Shown here: positions 1 to 8,044 of the stretch, piece after piece
How the letters are laid out: every line of letters starts with the position of its first letter
Position numbering within the stretch: the first letter of the stretch is position 1
Assembly (NCBI GenBank): GCA_944381225.1
Contig: CALWKJ010000009.1
Coordinates: 1-21,921 of the forward strand
Length of the DNA: 21,921 nt
From: an uncultured Clostridia bacterium
GTDB taxonomy: Bacteria; Bacillota; Clostridia; Christensenellales; UBA1242
Direction: 5' to 3'
Position numbers and translations under genes: made by a program
Notes under the pieces: generated by a model
What the model saw: the letters and a program-made list of their open reading frames with translations, nothing else
What the model was told of the DNA's origin: nothing
Database searches by the model: none

Positions 1-8
1 GGCGATAC

Positions 9-28
9 AATTTGCATATATGCAAATT
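9..28. repeat. Perfect 20-bp palindrome at the left edge
   Basis: The two 10-base arms, AATTTGCATA and TATGCAAATT, are exact reverse complements with no spacer. The stretch that follows, up to about base 75, has more short inverted matches (TTGCG at about 39-43 against CGCAA at about 52-56) and no convincing gene. A related element (TTTGCA, 7-base spacer, TGCAAA) lies at 19061-19079 in the leader of the ferritin-like gene. It could be an operator, the tail of an upstream terminator, or part of an intergenic repeat family cut by the window edge. The sequence does not decide between these. Confidence 0.45.
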
Positions 29-84
29 TGAGCATTTTGCGAGAGTTTTGACGCAATGGCAGACGCACAAGACTCAATTTATTG

Positions 85-113
85 TTGTGTTTATTTTTTT
101 TATGGTGTATAAT
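85..113 (+). promoter_or_regulatory. Putative sigma-A promoter of metG
   Basis: The -10 hexamer TATAAT (108-113) is a consensus match. It lies 17 bases downstream of TTGTGT (85-90), which keeps the TTG of the -35 box, and the spacer is T-rich. The predicted start of transcription, near base 120, leaves a leader of about 20 bases before the metG SD. That is too short for a T-box riboswitch. Confidence 0.55.
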
Positions 114-141
114 TTACTGTAATTTTATTTAGGAGAAATTT

Positions 142-1719
142 ATGGACAAAAAATTTTACATCTCAACACCTATATACTACCCTAGCAACAAACTAACTCT
201 TGGAAATTGCTATACAACTGTATTGTGCGATAGTATTGCTAGATTTTATAGAAACTTAGGCTATGATGTTTTCTTTTTAACTGGAACAGATGAACATGGT
301 CAAAAAATACAAAAAATCGCTGAAGAAAAACATTTGACTGAAATGGAATACTTAAATGAAATTGTTGAAGATACAAAAAATTTATGGCAACTTTTAAACA
401 TTTCCTACGATAAATTTATAAGAACAACCGATGATTACCATGTTAAAGTTGCTTCAAAAATATTTAACAAACTCTATGAAAAAGGCGAAATTTACAAATC
501 CAAATATGTTGGTAAATATTGTGTTCCTTGTGAATCGTTTTGGACTGATGAACAATTAATTGATGGAAAATGTCCCGACTGTGGCAGAGACGTTATTGAA
601 GCAAACGAAGATGCATACTTTTTTAAATTGAGCAAGTACGAAAATTTTTTAAGAGATTTATATAAAAATAATCTTACGTTTTTACTACCAGAGAACAGAG
701 CAAATGAAATGATAAACAACTTTTTAAATAAAGGGCTTAAAGATTTGTGCGTGTCAAGAAAAACTGTTAAATGGGGAATTCCTGTTGAATTTGACAAAGA
801 ACAAACCATTTATGTTTGGATTGATGCCCTATCCAATTACCTTTCTGCACTTGGATATTTATGTGACAATGATGAAAACTTTAAAAAATTTTGGCCTTGT
901 GATGTTCATGTTGTTGGCAAAGAAATTGTTAGATTTCACGCAATTATATGGCCAGCGATTTTAAAAGCACTAGACTTACCTTTGCCAAAACAAATTTTTG
1001 CACACGGTTGGCTTACATTTAACAATGGGAAATTAAGCAAAAGCAAAGAAGTTGGCAAAAAAGAAGTTATAGACCCAAGGATTTTAAGTTCGAGATACAC
1101 AAGTGATTCCGTAAGAAACTTTTTGATTGGAGATATTTCTTTTGGACAAGACGGTCCATATTCTCAAGAAATTTTTTTAAATTCATATAATGGAATTCTT
1201 GCAAACAAGGTTGGCAATATTGAATCTAGACTTATTGGTATGTTATTAAAATATAACAATGGAAAAATTCAAAATGGAAAAGTAACAGAAGAAATTGACA
1301 GCAAATTCTTTGACACAATAAAGGCACTTAAAGTTGAATGTATTTCAAAAATGAAAGAATTAAAGCCAACACTTAGTTACAAAACAGTGTTAAAAATTAT
1401 TGATGAATGCAACACATATCTTGACTTAAATAAGCCATGGGAACTCTTTAAAAATGAAAACAACAAAAACAGGGTAAATACTATTTTATTCAATGTAATA
1501 CAAGCATTTTTAGAGACTTATACACTACTCAATGCATTTTTACCAGAAAGCACAACAAAAGTTTTAAAGAAATTTAATATAGATAGTGTTAAAATTGATG
1601 AAAATAACTCATTTAATTTTGATATAGATGGACTTACTTTTGAAAAAGGCGAACCGTTGTTTGTTAGACTTGACATAAATAAAGAATTGCAAGAATTAAA
1701 TGAAATTGCAAATAGTTAA
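142..1719 (+). CDS. metG: Methionyl-tRNA synthetase (class I, four-cysteine zinc type)
   Basis: This cytoplasmic enzyme charges tRNA-Met with methionine using ATP. The 525-aa protein opens with a Rossmann catalytic domain followed by the typical TGTDEHGQKI segment. The zinc knuckle has two CxxC pairs (C127/C130 and C144/C147), as in Bacillus-type enzymes. The KMSKS loop reads KLSKS (297-301). The class I HIGH signature reads TLGN (19-22), so both histidines are replaced; TrpRS naturally carries a similar TIGN. The protein ends after the helical anticodon-binding region, without the C-terminal OB-fold tRNA-binding domain found in longer homologues of about 650 aa. AGGAG at 132-136 is 5 bases before the ATG and fixes the start. 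It is a single-gene transcript closed by the palindromic terminator at 1721. Confidence 0.95.
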   Translation: MDKKFYISTPIYYPSNKLTLGNCYTTVLCDSIARFYRNLGYDVFFLTGTDEHGQKIQKIAEEKHLTEMEYLNEIVEDTKNLWQLLNISYDKFIRTTDDYHVKVASKIFNKLYEKGEIYKSKYVGKYCVPCESFWTDEQLIDGKCPDCGRDVIEANEDAYFFKLSKYENFLRDLYKNNLTFLLPENRANEMINNFLNKGLKDLCVSRKTVKWGIPVEFDKEQTIYVWIDALSNYLSALGYLCDNDENFKKFWPCDVHVVGKEIVRFHAIIWPAILKALDLPLPKQIFAHGWLTFNNGKLSKSKEVGKKEVIDPRILSSRYTSDSVRNFLIGDISFGQDGPYSQEIFLNSYNGILANKVGNIESRLIGMLLKYNNGKIQNGKVTEEIDSKFFDTIKALKVECISKMKELKPTLSYKTVLKIIDECNTYLDLNKPWELFKNENNKNRVNTILFNVIQAFLETYTLLNAFLPESTTKVLKKFNIDSVKIDENNSFNFDIDGLTFEKGEPLFVRLDINKELQELNEIANS

Positions 1720-1720
1720 T

Positions 1721-1756
1721 AAAAATCTCATTGAGAAATTTCTCAATGAGATTTTT
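1721..1756. terminator. Perfect palindromic bidirectional terminator between metG and proS
   Basis: Two 18-base arms (1721-1738 and 1739-1756) are exact reverse complements. They begin with AAAAATCTCATTG and end with a T-run, so a hairpin plus U-tract forms in either direction. The element starts two bases after the metG stop codon and directly abuts the proS stop codon at 1757-1759, serving both convergent genes. Confidence 0.9.
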
Positions 1757-3181
1757 TTAATATTGTATTCCCCATAAAACAAGATGCTTTGCTTCTTTCC
1801 CACAAACTACACATCTTCCCGTAAGTGGTTTTTCATTTTCTAATATGCATCTTGATTTTGTGCCTTTTATTTCTTTAATTTTTGCTTCACACTCTGCATC
1901 TCCACACCAATCTGCCTTTATAAATCCCGGAGTTGCGTTCATTATTTTTGCAAATTCATCTAGATTTTTTGCTGTATATGTCATATTGTCGCGTCTTATA
2001 GTTGCTCTTTCAAGCATTTCTTTTTGCATTGTGTTTAATGTTTCTTTTACTACTTTAACTATATCGCAATCTTTTTCAACTTGTTTTTTCTGTTTCGTGT
2101 CCCTTCTTACAACCGTAACAGTTCCTTTTTCTAAATCCCTGTGTCCAACTTCTATTCTAACCGGAATTCCAAGTACTTCTGCCTCGGCAAATCTATACCC
2201 TGGACTTTGCTCACTGTTATCAACATCAACAGTAAATCCTGCATTTGTTAACTTTTCTAAATAATTATTTACATATTCGTTCACATCTTCATCTTTTCCA
2301 ATTGGAATAATTCTAACTTGCATTGGCGCAATTTTTGGAGGTAAAACTAGTCCATCATCGTCACTGTGCACCATAATAAGCGCACCAATCATTCTACTGC
2401 TTACACCCCAAGATGTTTGATAAACATAACTATAGCCATTTTCTCTGTTTAAAAATTTAATATCATATGCCTTGCTAAACTTTTGACCAAAATAATGACT
2501 TGTCCCTGATTGCAACGATACCCCATTATACATAAGTGCTTCTATTGTGAGAGAATATTCTGCTCCTGCAAATTTTTCCTTTTCGGTTTTTTTGCCTGTA
2601 ACAGCCGGAATTGCTAAGTATTCTCTAAAAAATTTTTCATAAAGAGCTAGCATATCTCTTGTTTCTTTTTCTGCCTCTTCTTTAGTTTCGTGTATTGTGT
2701 GTCCTTCTTGCCACCAAAATTCACGACTTCGCAAGAATGGACGAGTTTCCTTTTCCCATCGCATAACACTGCACCATTGGTTATATTTTATTGGCAAATC
2801 TCTATATGATTTTACAATCCCTGAATAATAATCACTAAAAAGCGTTTCGCTTGTTGGGCGAATACACATTCTTTCTTCAAGTTGTTTACTTCCACCCATT
2901 GTGACCCATGCAACTTCTGGTGCAAAACCTTGAACTAATTCTCCCTCTTTTTTTAATAAATTTTCTGGAATTAACATTGGCATTGCTACATTTTTATGCC
3001 CAGTTTGTTTAAACATTTTGTCCAATGTTTTTTGCATCATTTCCCAAATTGCGTAGCCATTTGGTTCCAAAATTATGCAACCTTTAACATTTGAATAAGA
3101 CGAAAGGTGTGCTGCATTGATTACATCAGTATACCACTGAGCGAAATCATCATCTCTTTTTGTAATTTTTTTATTTGCCAT
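1757..3181 (-). CDS. proS: Prolyl-tRNA synthetase, archaeal/eukaryote-like (type 3)
   Basis: This class II cytoplasmic enzyme charges tRNA-Pro. At 474 aa it has the compact architecture without the INS editing insertion of E. coli-type ProRS. Visible motifs are the proline-binding RPTSE (108-112), motif 2 starting MRWEKETRPF (140-149) followed by RSREF, and motif 3 around GVSSRMIGAL. The C-terminal zinc-binding domain has C426, C431, C457 and C460, and the chain ends in WGIQY, the terminal tyrosine typical of this subtype. AAAGGAG at about 3186-3192 supports the ATG at 3181. It has its own upstream promoter (3221-3249) and no T-box-like leader. It is convergent with metG and shares its terminator. 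Confidence 0.96.
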   Translation of the reverse strand: MANKKITKRDDDFAQWYTDVINAAHLSSYSNVKGCIILEPNGYAIWEMMQKTLDKMFKQTGHKNVAMPMLIPENLLKKEGELVQGFAPEVAWVTMGGSKQLEERMCIRPTSETLFSDYYSGIVKSYRDLPIKYNQWCSVMRWEKETRPFLRSREFWWQEGHTIHETKEEAEKETRDMLALYEKFFREYLAIPAVTGKKTEKEKFAGAEYSLTIEALMYNGVSLQSGTSHYFGQKFSKAYDIKFLNRENGYSYVYQTSWGVSSRMIGALIMVHSDDDGLVLPPKIAPMQVRIIPIGKDEDVNEYVNNYLEKLTNAGFTVDVDNSEQSPGYRFAEAEVLGIPVRIEVGHRDLEKGTVTVVRRDTKQKKQVEKDCDIVKVVKETLNTMQKEMLERATIRRDNMTYTAKNLDEFAKIMNATPGFIKADWCGDAECEAKIKEIKGTKSRCILENEKPLTGRCVVCGKEAKHLVLWGIQY

Positions 3182-3220
3182 ATTTTCTCCTTTGGTACAG
3201 TTAAATGATTAACATTTGAA

Positions 3221-3249
3221 AGCATAACATTTATTGTATGATTTTGCAA
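3221..3249 (-). promoter_or_regulatory. Putative promoter of proS
   Basis: On the minus strand, TTGCAA (3249-3244) and TATGCT (3226-3221) are separated by exactly 17 bases. Each hexamer matches the sigma-A consensus at 4 of 6 positions. The expected start near 3214 gives a leader of about 30 bases containing the proS SD. The site lies wholly in the gap between proS and the upstream 102-aa gene. Confidence 0.5.
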
Positions 3250-3267
3250 CACTAATAACAAAACTTA

Positions 3268-3576
3268 CTACATTTTTGAAACTGACTTATCACATATTTC
3301 CACCATATTTTTAATGAGATTAAAGATTTTTTCAGTTGGTGCATTTAGTTGTGTTGTTTTATTGCAAAAATTTTTAAAACAATAAGCTAAATTATTAAAA
3401 GAAAGTATTGTATTTTCTCTAGCATTTTTTAATTTCAAAAAATTTTCTTCACTTATTATTCCATATTTAAAAGCTTTTCTTTCTTTTTCAATTTGATTTG
3501 TCTCTTTATATGTATATTTTAGTACATGCTCAATAAATTGCTGACAATAGTTTTCAAATTCATTTTTATTATTCAT
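3268..3576 (-). CDS. Hypothetical 102-aa cytoplasmic helical protein
   Basis: I do not recognise this family. The protein is highly charged and predicted mostly helical, with no signal peptide or membrane segment, and has four cysteines (near residues 10, 67, 71 and 94) not arranged as an obvious zinc site. The start is supported by AGGTG five bases before the ATG at 3576. That SD lies at the edge of an 11-bp inverted repeat (3583-3593 with 3615-3625) that could sequester it. The gene sits between hisS and proS in the same orientation, about 90 bases from each. A DNA-encoded regulator or a small accessory protein are both possible; nothing in the sequence decides. Confidence 0.65.
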   Translation of the reverse strand: MNNKNEFENYCQQFIEHVLKYTYKETNQIEKERKAFKYGIISEENFLKLKNARENTILSFNNLAYCFKNFCNKTTQLNAPTEKIFNLIKNMVEICDKSVSKM

Positions 3577-3582
3577 ATTTCA

Positions 3583-3625
3583 CCTATTTAAAATTTTAAA
3601 CAGTGTTAATTTTTTTTTAAATAGG
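3583..3625 (-). promoter_or_regulatory. Inverted repeat overlapping the SD of the 102-aa gene
   Basis: CCTATTTAAAA (3583-3593 on the plus strand) is exactly complementary to TTTTAAATAGG (3615-3625), with a 21-base loop. On the minus-strand transcript the AGG of the AGGTG ribosome-binding site falls in the 3' arm. Folding would therefore hide part of the SD. The stem is AT-rich and weak, and function is inferred from position only. Confidence 0.35.
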
Positions 3626-3668
3626 AGAAAATTTTAATTTTTGTCTATTTTTAAATATTATTGTGCTA

Positions 3669-4922
3669 TTATATTTCTGAATCGTTAAATACATCTATAA
3701 ATTCTGTATATCCCAATGTAATTAAATTATCTTTTTGAAATTTCACATTTTTGTTCCTTGGTGAAATTAAAACTCGTTCACCTTTATCTCTTAATTGATT
3801 TGCTTTTAACAGTGCTTTATAAACTTTATCGCTGTTTGCATCTTTTGCAATTAAAATTGCCGTGGACTTAACTTGTGTGTTGGCATTAAAATTATTGGTT
3901 TTTAAAATTTCAATTATTCTTTCAAAACCAATGGAAAGTCCACATGCGCAAACTTTTGTTCCACAAAATTTTCCAATCATTTCATCGTATCTTCCACCAC
4001 CACAAACAGAGAGTTGGTAATCTGCTAATTGAATTTCAAAAATTGGGCCTGTGTAATATGACATGCCTCTAACCAATGTAGGACTAAAAACCACATGACA
4101 ATCATTGCTTAAAATTTTTGTAGAAATAGAAATAATTTGTTCAAGATTATTTAAAACTTCTTCATCAATATAATTGTTTAAACTATTTCCAAAAAAACTT
4201 TTACAAGAATTTGACTCTTTGTTTATTGAAAAATATTTACAATATTTAATTACATCTTTTTCATCTAAACCAAGTTCAATTAAGTTTTCTTTTACTCCAT
4301 TTACGCCTATTTTATCCAATTTGTCTAAGATGATAAATATGCTATCAAATTTTTCTTCTGGGAAATTGCAACTCTTTGCCATCGCTTTCAAAATATTTCT
4401 GTCATTAACAATTATTTTTATGTCTTTAATGCCCAAATTATTTAAAACTTTTGTTGTCGCAGATATAAGCTCAATTTCAGCCAAATTTGTATTGTCTCCC
4501 AAAACGTCAATGTCGCATTGTGTAAATTGCCTATACCTACCTTTTTGAGGTCTATCTGCTCTAAACACATTTCCTATTTGAAAAGCTTTAAACGGCATTG
4601 GTAATGATGAATTGTTGTTAGCATAAAATCTTGATAGTGGAACTGTCAAATCATATCTAAGTCCACAATCGCACAATTCGTCTACGCTTGTTGTATTTTC
4701 TAACTTTTCACCACGTTTTAATATTTTAAATATTAGTTTTTCGTTCTCTCCGCCTTGATTACTGGTTAAATTTTCTATATGTTCAACGATTGGAGTTTCT
4801 ATTTGAGAAAAACCATAGTTAAAGTAAGTTTGTTTAATTGTTTTTAACACATATTCTCTTAAAACCATATCACTAGGCATTTGTTCTGGCATTCCCTTGA
4901 CTGGCGTTTTTATAAAATTCAT
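3669..4922 (-). CDS. hisS: Histidyl-tRNA synthetase
   Basis: This class II enzyme charges tRNA-His in the cytoplasm. The 417-aa protein carries LRYDLTVPLSR (88-98), motif 2 with R121 followed by ADRPQKGRYRQF, the His-specific LVRGMSYYTG (283-292), CGGGRYD (307-313) and motif 3 LSIGFER (329-335). The C-terminal anticodon domain starts near residue 352. It stops after the segment beginning GYTEFIDVF, so the last strand and helix common in bacterial HisRS (about 20-25 residues) appear absent. TAGGAG six bases before the ATG supports the start. It lies 13 bases downstream of the DUF4132-like gene and is probably co-transcribed with it. Confidence 0.95.
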   Translation of the reverse strand: MNFIKTPVKGMPEQMPSDMVLREYVLKTIKQTYFNYGFSQIETPIVEHIENLTSNQGGENEKLIFKILKRGEKLENTTSVDELCDCGLRYDLTVPLSRFYANNNSSLPMPFKAFQIGNVFRADRPQKGRYRQFTQCDIDVLGDNTNLAEIELISATTKVLNNLGIKDIKIIVNDRNILKAMAKSCNFPEEKFDSIFIILDKLDKIGVNGVKENLIELGLDEKDVIKYCKYFSINKESNSCKSFFGNSLNNYIDEEVLNNLEQIISISTKILSNDCHVVFSPTLVRGMSYYTGPIFEIQLADYQLSVCGGGRYDEMIGKFCGTKVCACGLSIGFERIIEILKTNNFNANTQVKSTAILIAKDANSDKVYKALLKANQLRDKGERVLISPRNKNVKFQKDNLITLGYTEFIDVFNDSEI

Positions 4923-4935
4923 AATTACTCCTAAA

Positions 4936-7086
4936 TTAGTTTTTTATAGCGCTTTGAATTGATGAAATTACATAATCAAAATATCTTTCATTTATTCCAA
5001 TTAAACTTAAACTTTGCGCTTTGTTTGTTATATATTTTTGCTTATCCATCATACATTGATTTAATCTATAAAATCTTATGTTTCCTATTGTAGCAGTTTG
5101 AGAAGTTGCAGATATTTGTTTTTCAAATTCAACTTCTACCAATAAATTTAAAATATCATTTTTGCATACCAAACTATCAAAATAAACTTCCCCGTCATTA
5201 ACATTTGGTTTGAAACTACATTTTGACAATGCTTTAATAAATCTCTCTCCATTTACAATGGTGCCTTGATAGTTTGAAAATGCTATGTTAGATTTGTTTA
5301 TTGTGGACATGTCAACATTAGATTTATTAAATTGTACAAATAAAGGATTATTTAAAGATAAATCAACTTTATCAAATCTTTCATCCAAATCAAGACTATG
5401 GACTATTGAAATATAAACATCATTATCTATATCTTTTGTTTCGTTTCCATATATATAAACTATCTCTTTATTGGACACAACAAAAACAGAGTGTATTTTG
5501 TCTTGTTTATACTCACCAAATACTAGGCGTTGAGCAAAATCGTTATACACCTTATTGTATATAAACACCTTTTTGAAAATATCCCTTGAATACCTTCTAC
5601 CCGAAATAAAATTCATATACAATCGTTGTTTTTCTTTTTCAATTTCTTCATCGGTTAAATTGTCTAAAACGCACAAATCCTTAATTTCTTCTTTGTTAAA
5701 ATTGTTTATTGAAGAAAAAATACTTACATATTCATCAAAATAAGCATTAAAACTTTCATATTGCTTAAGCCTTTTAAACATTTCCAAAAAGTTTGGTTTT
5801 TTGCTATACAACAAGCACAAAGTTAAGTATCTCGCTTCCTTTTTTCGACCTACTTTGTATAGCACATTTAAAAATTCGTAAATGCTTCTCTCAAACAAGC
5901 CTTCACTTAATAAGCTAAACATTCTTACACACCATTTTGCACAATTTATATCATCTTTATTTGACAGTTTATGAAATAATTTTTCTGCAAATGAGTTTAA
6001 ACTATTTTTATCAAATATGCTATACAATGTATTTAAACTTGCCAAATTTAATAAATTTTTTTCCTCTTTAAAAATATTAATTAAATATGTTTTTTCTAAA
6101 TTATTAGCATATTCTCCACTTGAATATTTTAATTCAAGATTTTCAAAAGCGATTCCCAAAGTTCTCTCTTGACTGTTTTGAACTTTTTTTTGAGCCAAAA
6201 CTTTAAAATGTTTTTCTGTACCAAAATTTAATGTTTCCGCTATATTTAATCTTTTTGATAAAAACAATTTAATTTCTTCATCGGTTTCAGTTTTGTAAAT
6301 GTTTTCAAGTCTGGACTCAACTTCCATATTGTTATTAATTCCAGCTAAAACTTTAATATAATGATATCGACTTTCTTTTTCATTTGGCAAATGTTTATCA
6401 AAATACGCAAGAGTGTCTGCTATGTATGTTTTTAAAAAAAATTCAGCTTTTTCTTCGCTTATTTTTGCATGAGTTTTATCATTAAATATAATGCTTATAC
6501 CCTTTTGAGTGTTAAATGTTAAAATTAACTTTAAATATTCTAATTCGTATCTTTCATTTTGCAAAACATAGTCTCCGATTATGTCCTCATTATCTCTCAT
6601 GTAATTTTGCATATATTCCATTGCTATGTCATGCCATACATATATGTTTTTTTTATCGTCAAATATTGCACTTAAAATTAAAGGCAAATAAATTTCTATA
6701 TCAATATTTCCTATTTTGACAATTTCTATAAATCTATCAAACAGCCTTTCTTCTACATTGTAAGCTTTTAATCTACTTTGATAATTTGCAGTTCCAACAT
6801 GTCCAACAAACAACTTTGAAATAAATTCAATTATCGCATCATAACTTTGCAAATACAAAAAGATTTTTGTGTAATTAACTAATGCTGGAACATAATCATT
6901 TAATTGAAAAATAAGTTCACTAAGTTCGCTTATGTCTTTTAAATTTTGTGTTATTTTTGAATGAGATGCTATATATTCTAATTGTGAATCATCCATTTTA
7001 TCCAAAAATGGAGTTTCACTTATATCATACGACAAAACTTTTTTTGTTTTGTTTACTATTTGATTATACTCTCTTAAAATTTCCAT
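4936..7086 (-). CDS. DUF4132/MolR-like large helical-repeat protein of unknown function
   Basis: The protein is 716 aa from the ATG at 7086. A GTG two codons upstream would overlap the SD (GGAG at 7095-7092, five bases before the ATG), so I reject it. Residues 1 to about 480 look like alpha-helical solenoid repeats. From about 485, RLYMNFISGRRYSRD, then QRLVFGEYK, then IVHSLDLDE follow the order of conserved blocks I recall for DUF4132 (MolR/YehI-type proteins), and the last 130 residues are strand-rich. There is no signal peptide, membrane segment or recognisable catalytic motif. The usual DUF4132 neighbours in enterobacteria (MoxR ATPase, VWA protein) are not here. It sits 13 bases upstream of hisS and 59 bases downstream of the 123-aa gene. 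The family call is from memory of motifs, not a search. Confidence 0.65.
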   Translation of the reverse strand: MEILREYNQIVNKTKKVLSYDISETPFLDKMDDSQLEYIASHSKITQNLKDISELSELIFQLNDYVPALVNYTKIFLYLQSYDAIIEFISKLFVGHVGTANYQSRLKAYNVEERLFDRFIEIVKIGNIDIEIYLPLILSAIFDDKKNIYVWHDIAMEYMQNYMRDNEDIIGDYVLQNERYELEYLKLILTFNTQKGISIIFNDKTHAKISEEKAEFFLKTYIADTLAYFDKHLPNEKESRYHYIKVLAGINNNMEVESRLENIYKTETDEEIKLFLSKRLNIAETLNFGTEKHFKVLAQKKVQNSQERTLGIAFENLELKYSSGEYANNLEKTYLINIFKEEKNLLNLASLNTLYSIFDKNSLNSFAEKLFHKLSNKDDINCAKWCVRMFSLLSEGLFERSIYEFLNVLYKVGRKKEARYLTLCLLYSKKPNFLEMFKRLKQYESFNAYFDEYVSIFSSINNFNKEEIKDLCVLDNLTDEEIEKEKQRLYMNFISGRRYSRDIFKKVFIYNKVYNDFAQRLVFGEYKQDKIHSVFVVSNKEIVYIYGNETKDIDNDVYISIVHSLDLDERFDKVDLSLNNPLFVQFNKSNVDMSTINKSNIAFSNYQGTIVNGERFIKALSKCSFKPNVNDGEVYFDSLVCKNDILNLLVEVEFEKQISATSQTATIGNIRFYRLNQCMMDKQKYITNKAQSLSLIGINERYFDYVISSIQSAIKN

Positions 7087-7145
7087 AAACACTCCAACGA
7101 TATTCTATCAAAAACAACAAACAAAATCAAAGATTTATCGTTTAT

Positions 7146-7517
7146 TTACAAAACTTTAAACAAAAATTTTAAATTTTTTCCGTATTCGCCAAAATATATT
7201 AATTTATTTTTAAATTGCTGTTTAAGTATGCAAGATGAAAAACTTTCGTCAATACAAGTTTTAATTAGATTTGTATAATATAATTCATCTTTTATTGAGT
7301 TTAAATTTGGGCAATTAAAATATTGTGCTTCTAATGGAAAATAGTCATAAATGTTGTTAGTGTTTGGTTTAAATTCATTGCCACCAACACATAAAACAAA
7401 ACTCGAATTGATTTTTGTATAAACAAAACTTACATACTGTATTTCATACGGAATCGGATCGTCTTCAACTATGCTTTCAAGCCAAAAAATAAATTGCTCT
7501 GTTATTAAATCCATCAT
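7146..7517 (-). CDS. Hypothetical 123-aa acidic protein
   Basis: I do not recognise the family. The protein is cytoplasmic in appearance (no signal peptide or membrane helix). It has an acidic N-terminal helix, a strand-rich middle with VLCVGGNEF, and a segment around YFPLEAQYF. This size and composition resemble small immunity-like or accessory proteins common in Clostridia, but that is only an impression. Its ATG (7517) overlaps the stop codon of the membrane-protein gene upstream as ATGA, so the two are translationally coupled and probably work together. AAAGG nine bases upstream supports the first of two adjacent ATG codons. The next gene downstream is the DUF4132-like gene. Confidence 0.65.
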   Translation of the reverse strand: MMDLITEQFIFWLESIVEDDPIPYEIQYVSFVYTKINSSFVLCVGGNEFKPNTNNIYDYFPLEAQYFNCPNLNSIKDELYYTNLIKTCIDESFSSCILKQQFKNKLIYFGEYGKNLKFLFKVL

Positions 7518-8020
7518 ATCAAATTACCTTTAATGCAAACTACAACAATGCCACAAATTATACTTAAAAAAAGAAAAAATAACGCATAATTAAAATAACT
7601 AAATTTAACATATAAAAGTTTGGCTGTTGAAATAACTTGCCTAGCCAAATCATAATCCATTTCATCTGGTTTATAAAATGTTGGGAAATTGTATTCTTTT
7701 TTTATTTTTTTAACATAATTTATTTCATCATACAACATAATTGTTTTGTAAAACATCAAGTTTATTTTATCAATTTCATTTTTATTTGACTTAATTTTTA
7801 CCTCTCTTGAAATAAGCGCAATAAAACTGTAAATTACTGAAAGTAAAGCCAACATTATAGTTGCACTTGAAATAATATTTATAACACTGTTATCTGAAAA
7901 AAAAGTGCTTGCAAAGGCTATAACTGCAGACGCCAAAGTCATTGTTATACTGTGTTTAGTTTCTGCATATTTTAAATTTTCAAAAAGCCTTTCGTAAATA
8001 TACTTTAATGTTTGTTTCAT
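7514..8020 (-). CDS. Small multi-pass membrane protein, Pycsar-effector-like (PycTM/DUF5706-like)
   Basis: The protein is 168 aa with predicted membrane helices at about 26-42, 47-71 and 143-163, and a charged cytoplasmic stretch (72-140) between the second and third. The N-terminal pattern LKYAETKHS just before the first helix, the two closely spaced helices, the central helical region with DLARQVISTAKLLYVK, and the final helix match the layout I know for the Pycsar TM effector domain (FADTK-type motif). No nucleotide cyclase is adjacent, so a defence role is not shown; SLATT-like or housekeeping membrane proteins are alternatives. No clear SD precedes the ATG. Its stop overlaps the next start (ATGA). 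Confidence 0.55.
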   Translation of the reverse strand: MKQTLKYIYERLFENLKYAETKHSITMTLASAVIAFASTFFSDNSVINIISSATIMLALLSVIYSFIALISREVKIKSNKNEIDKINLMFYKTIMLYDEINYVKKIKKEYNFPTFYKPDEMDYDLARQVISTAKLLYVKFSYFNYALFFLFLSIICGIVVVCIKGNLI

Positions 8021-8044
8021 AAAAATATATTGTGCAAAAAAAAT

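Noticed and set aside
3..119. Open frame from the left edge to a TAA just before metG
   Set aside because: It runs through the palindrome and the metG promoter, and its product shows no domain. It is probably chance in AT-rich sequence, though the C-terminal end of a truncated gene cannot be fully excluded.
1845..2264. 139-codon plus-strand open frame within proS
   Set aside because: It is antisense to the conserved ProRS C-terminal half, with composition typical of a shadow frame and no recognisable motif.
4174..4548. 124-codon plus-strand open frame within hisS
   Set aside because: It is antisense to the HisRS insertion and motif 2 region, hydrophobic by mirror composition, with no SD or promoter.
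7102..7130. TTGATT-17-TAGAAT promoter-like pair upstream of the DUF4132-like gene
   Set aside because: The hexamers and spacing are good, but transcription would start at about 7095, at the SD itself, leaving no usable leader. It is probably a chance match.
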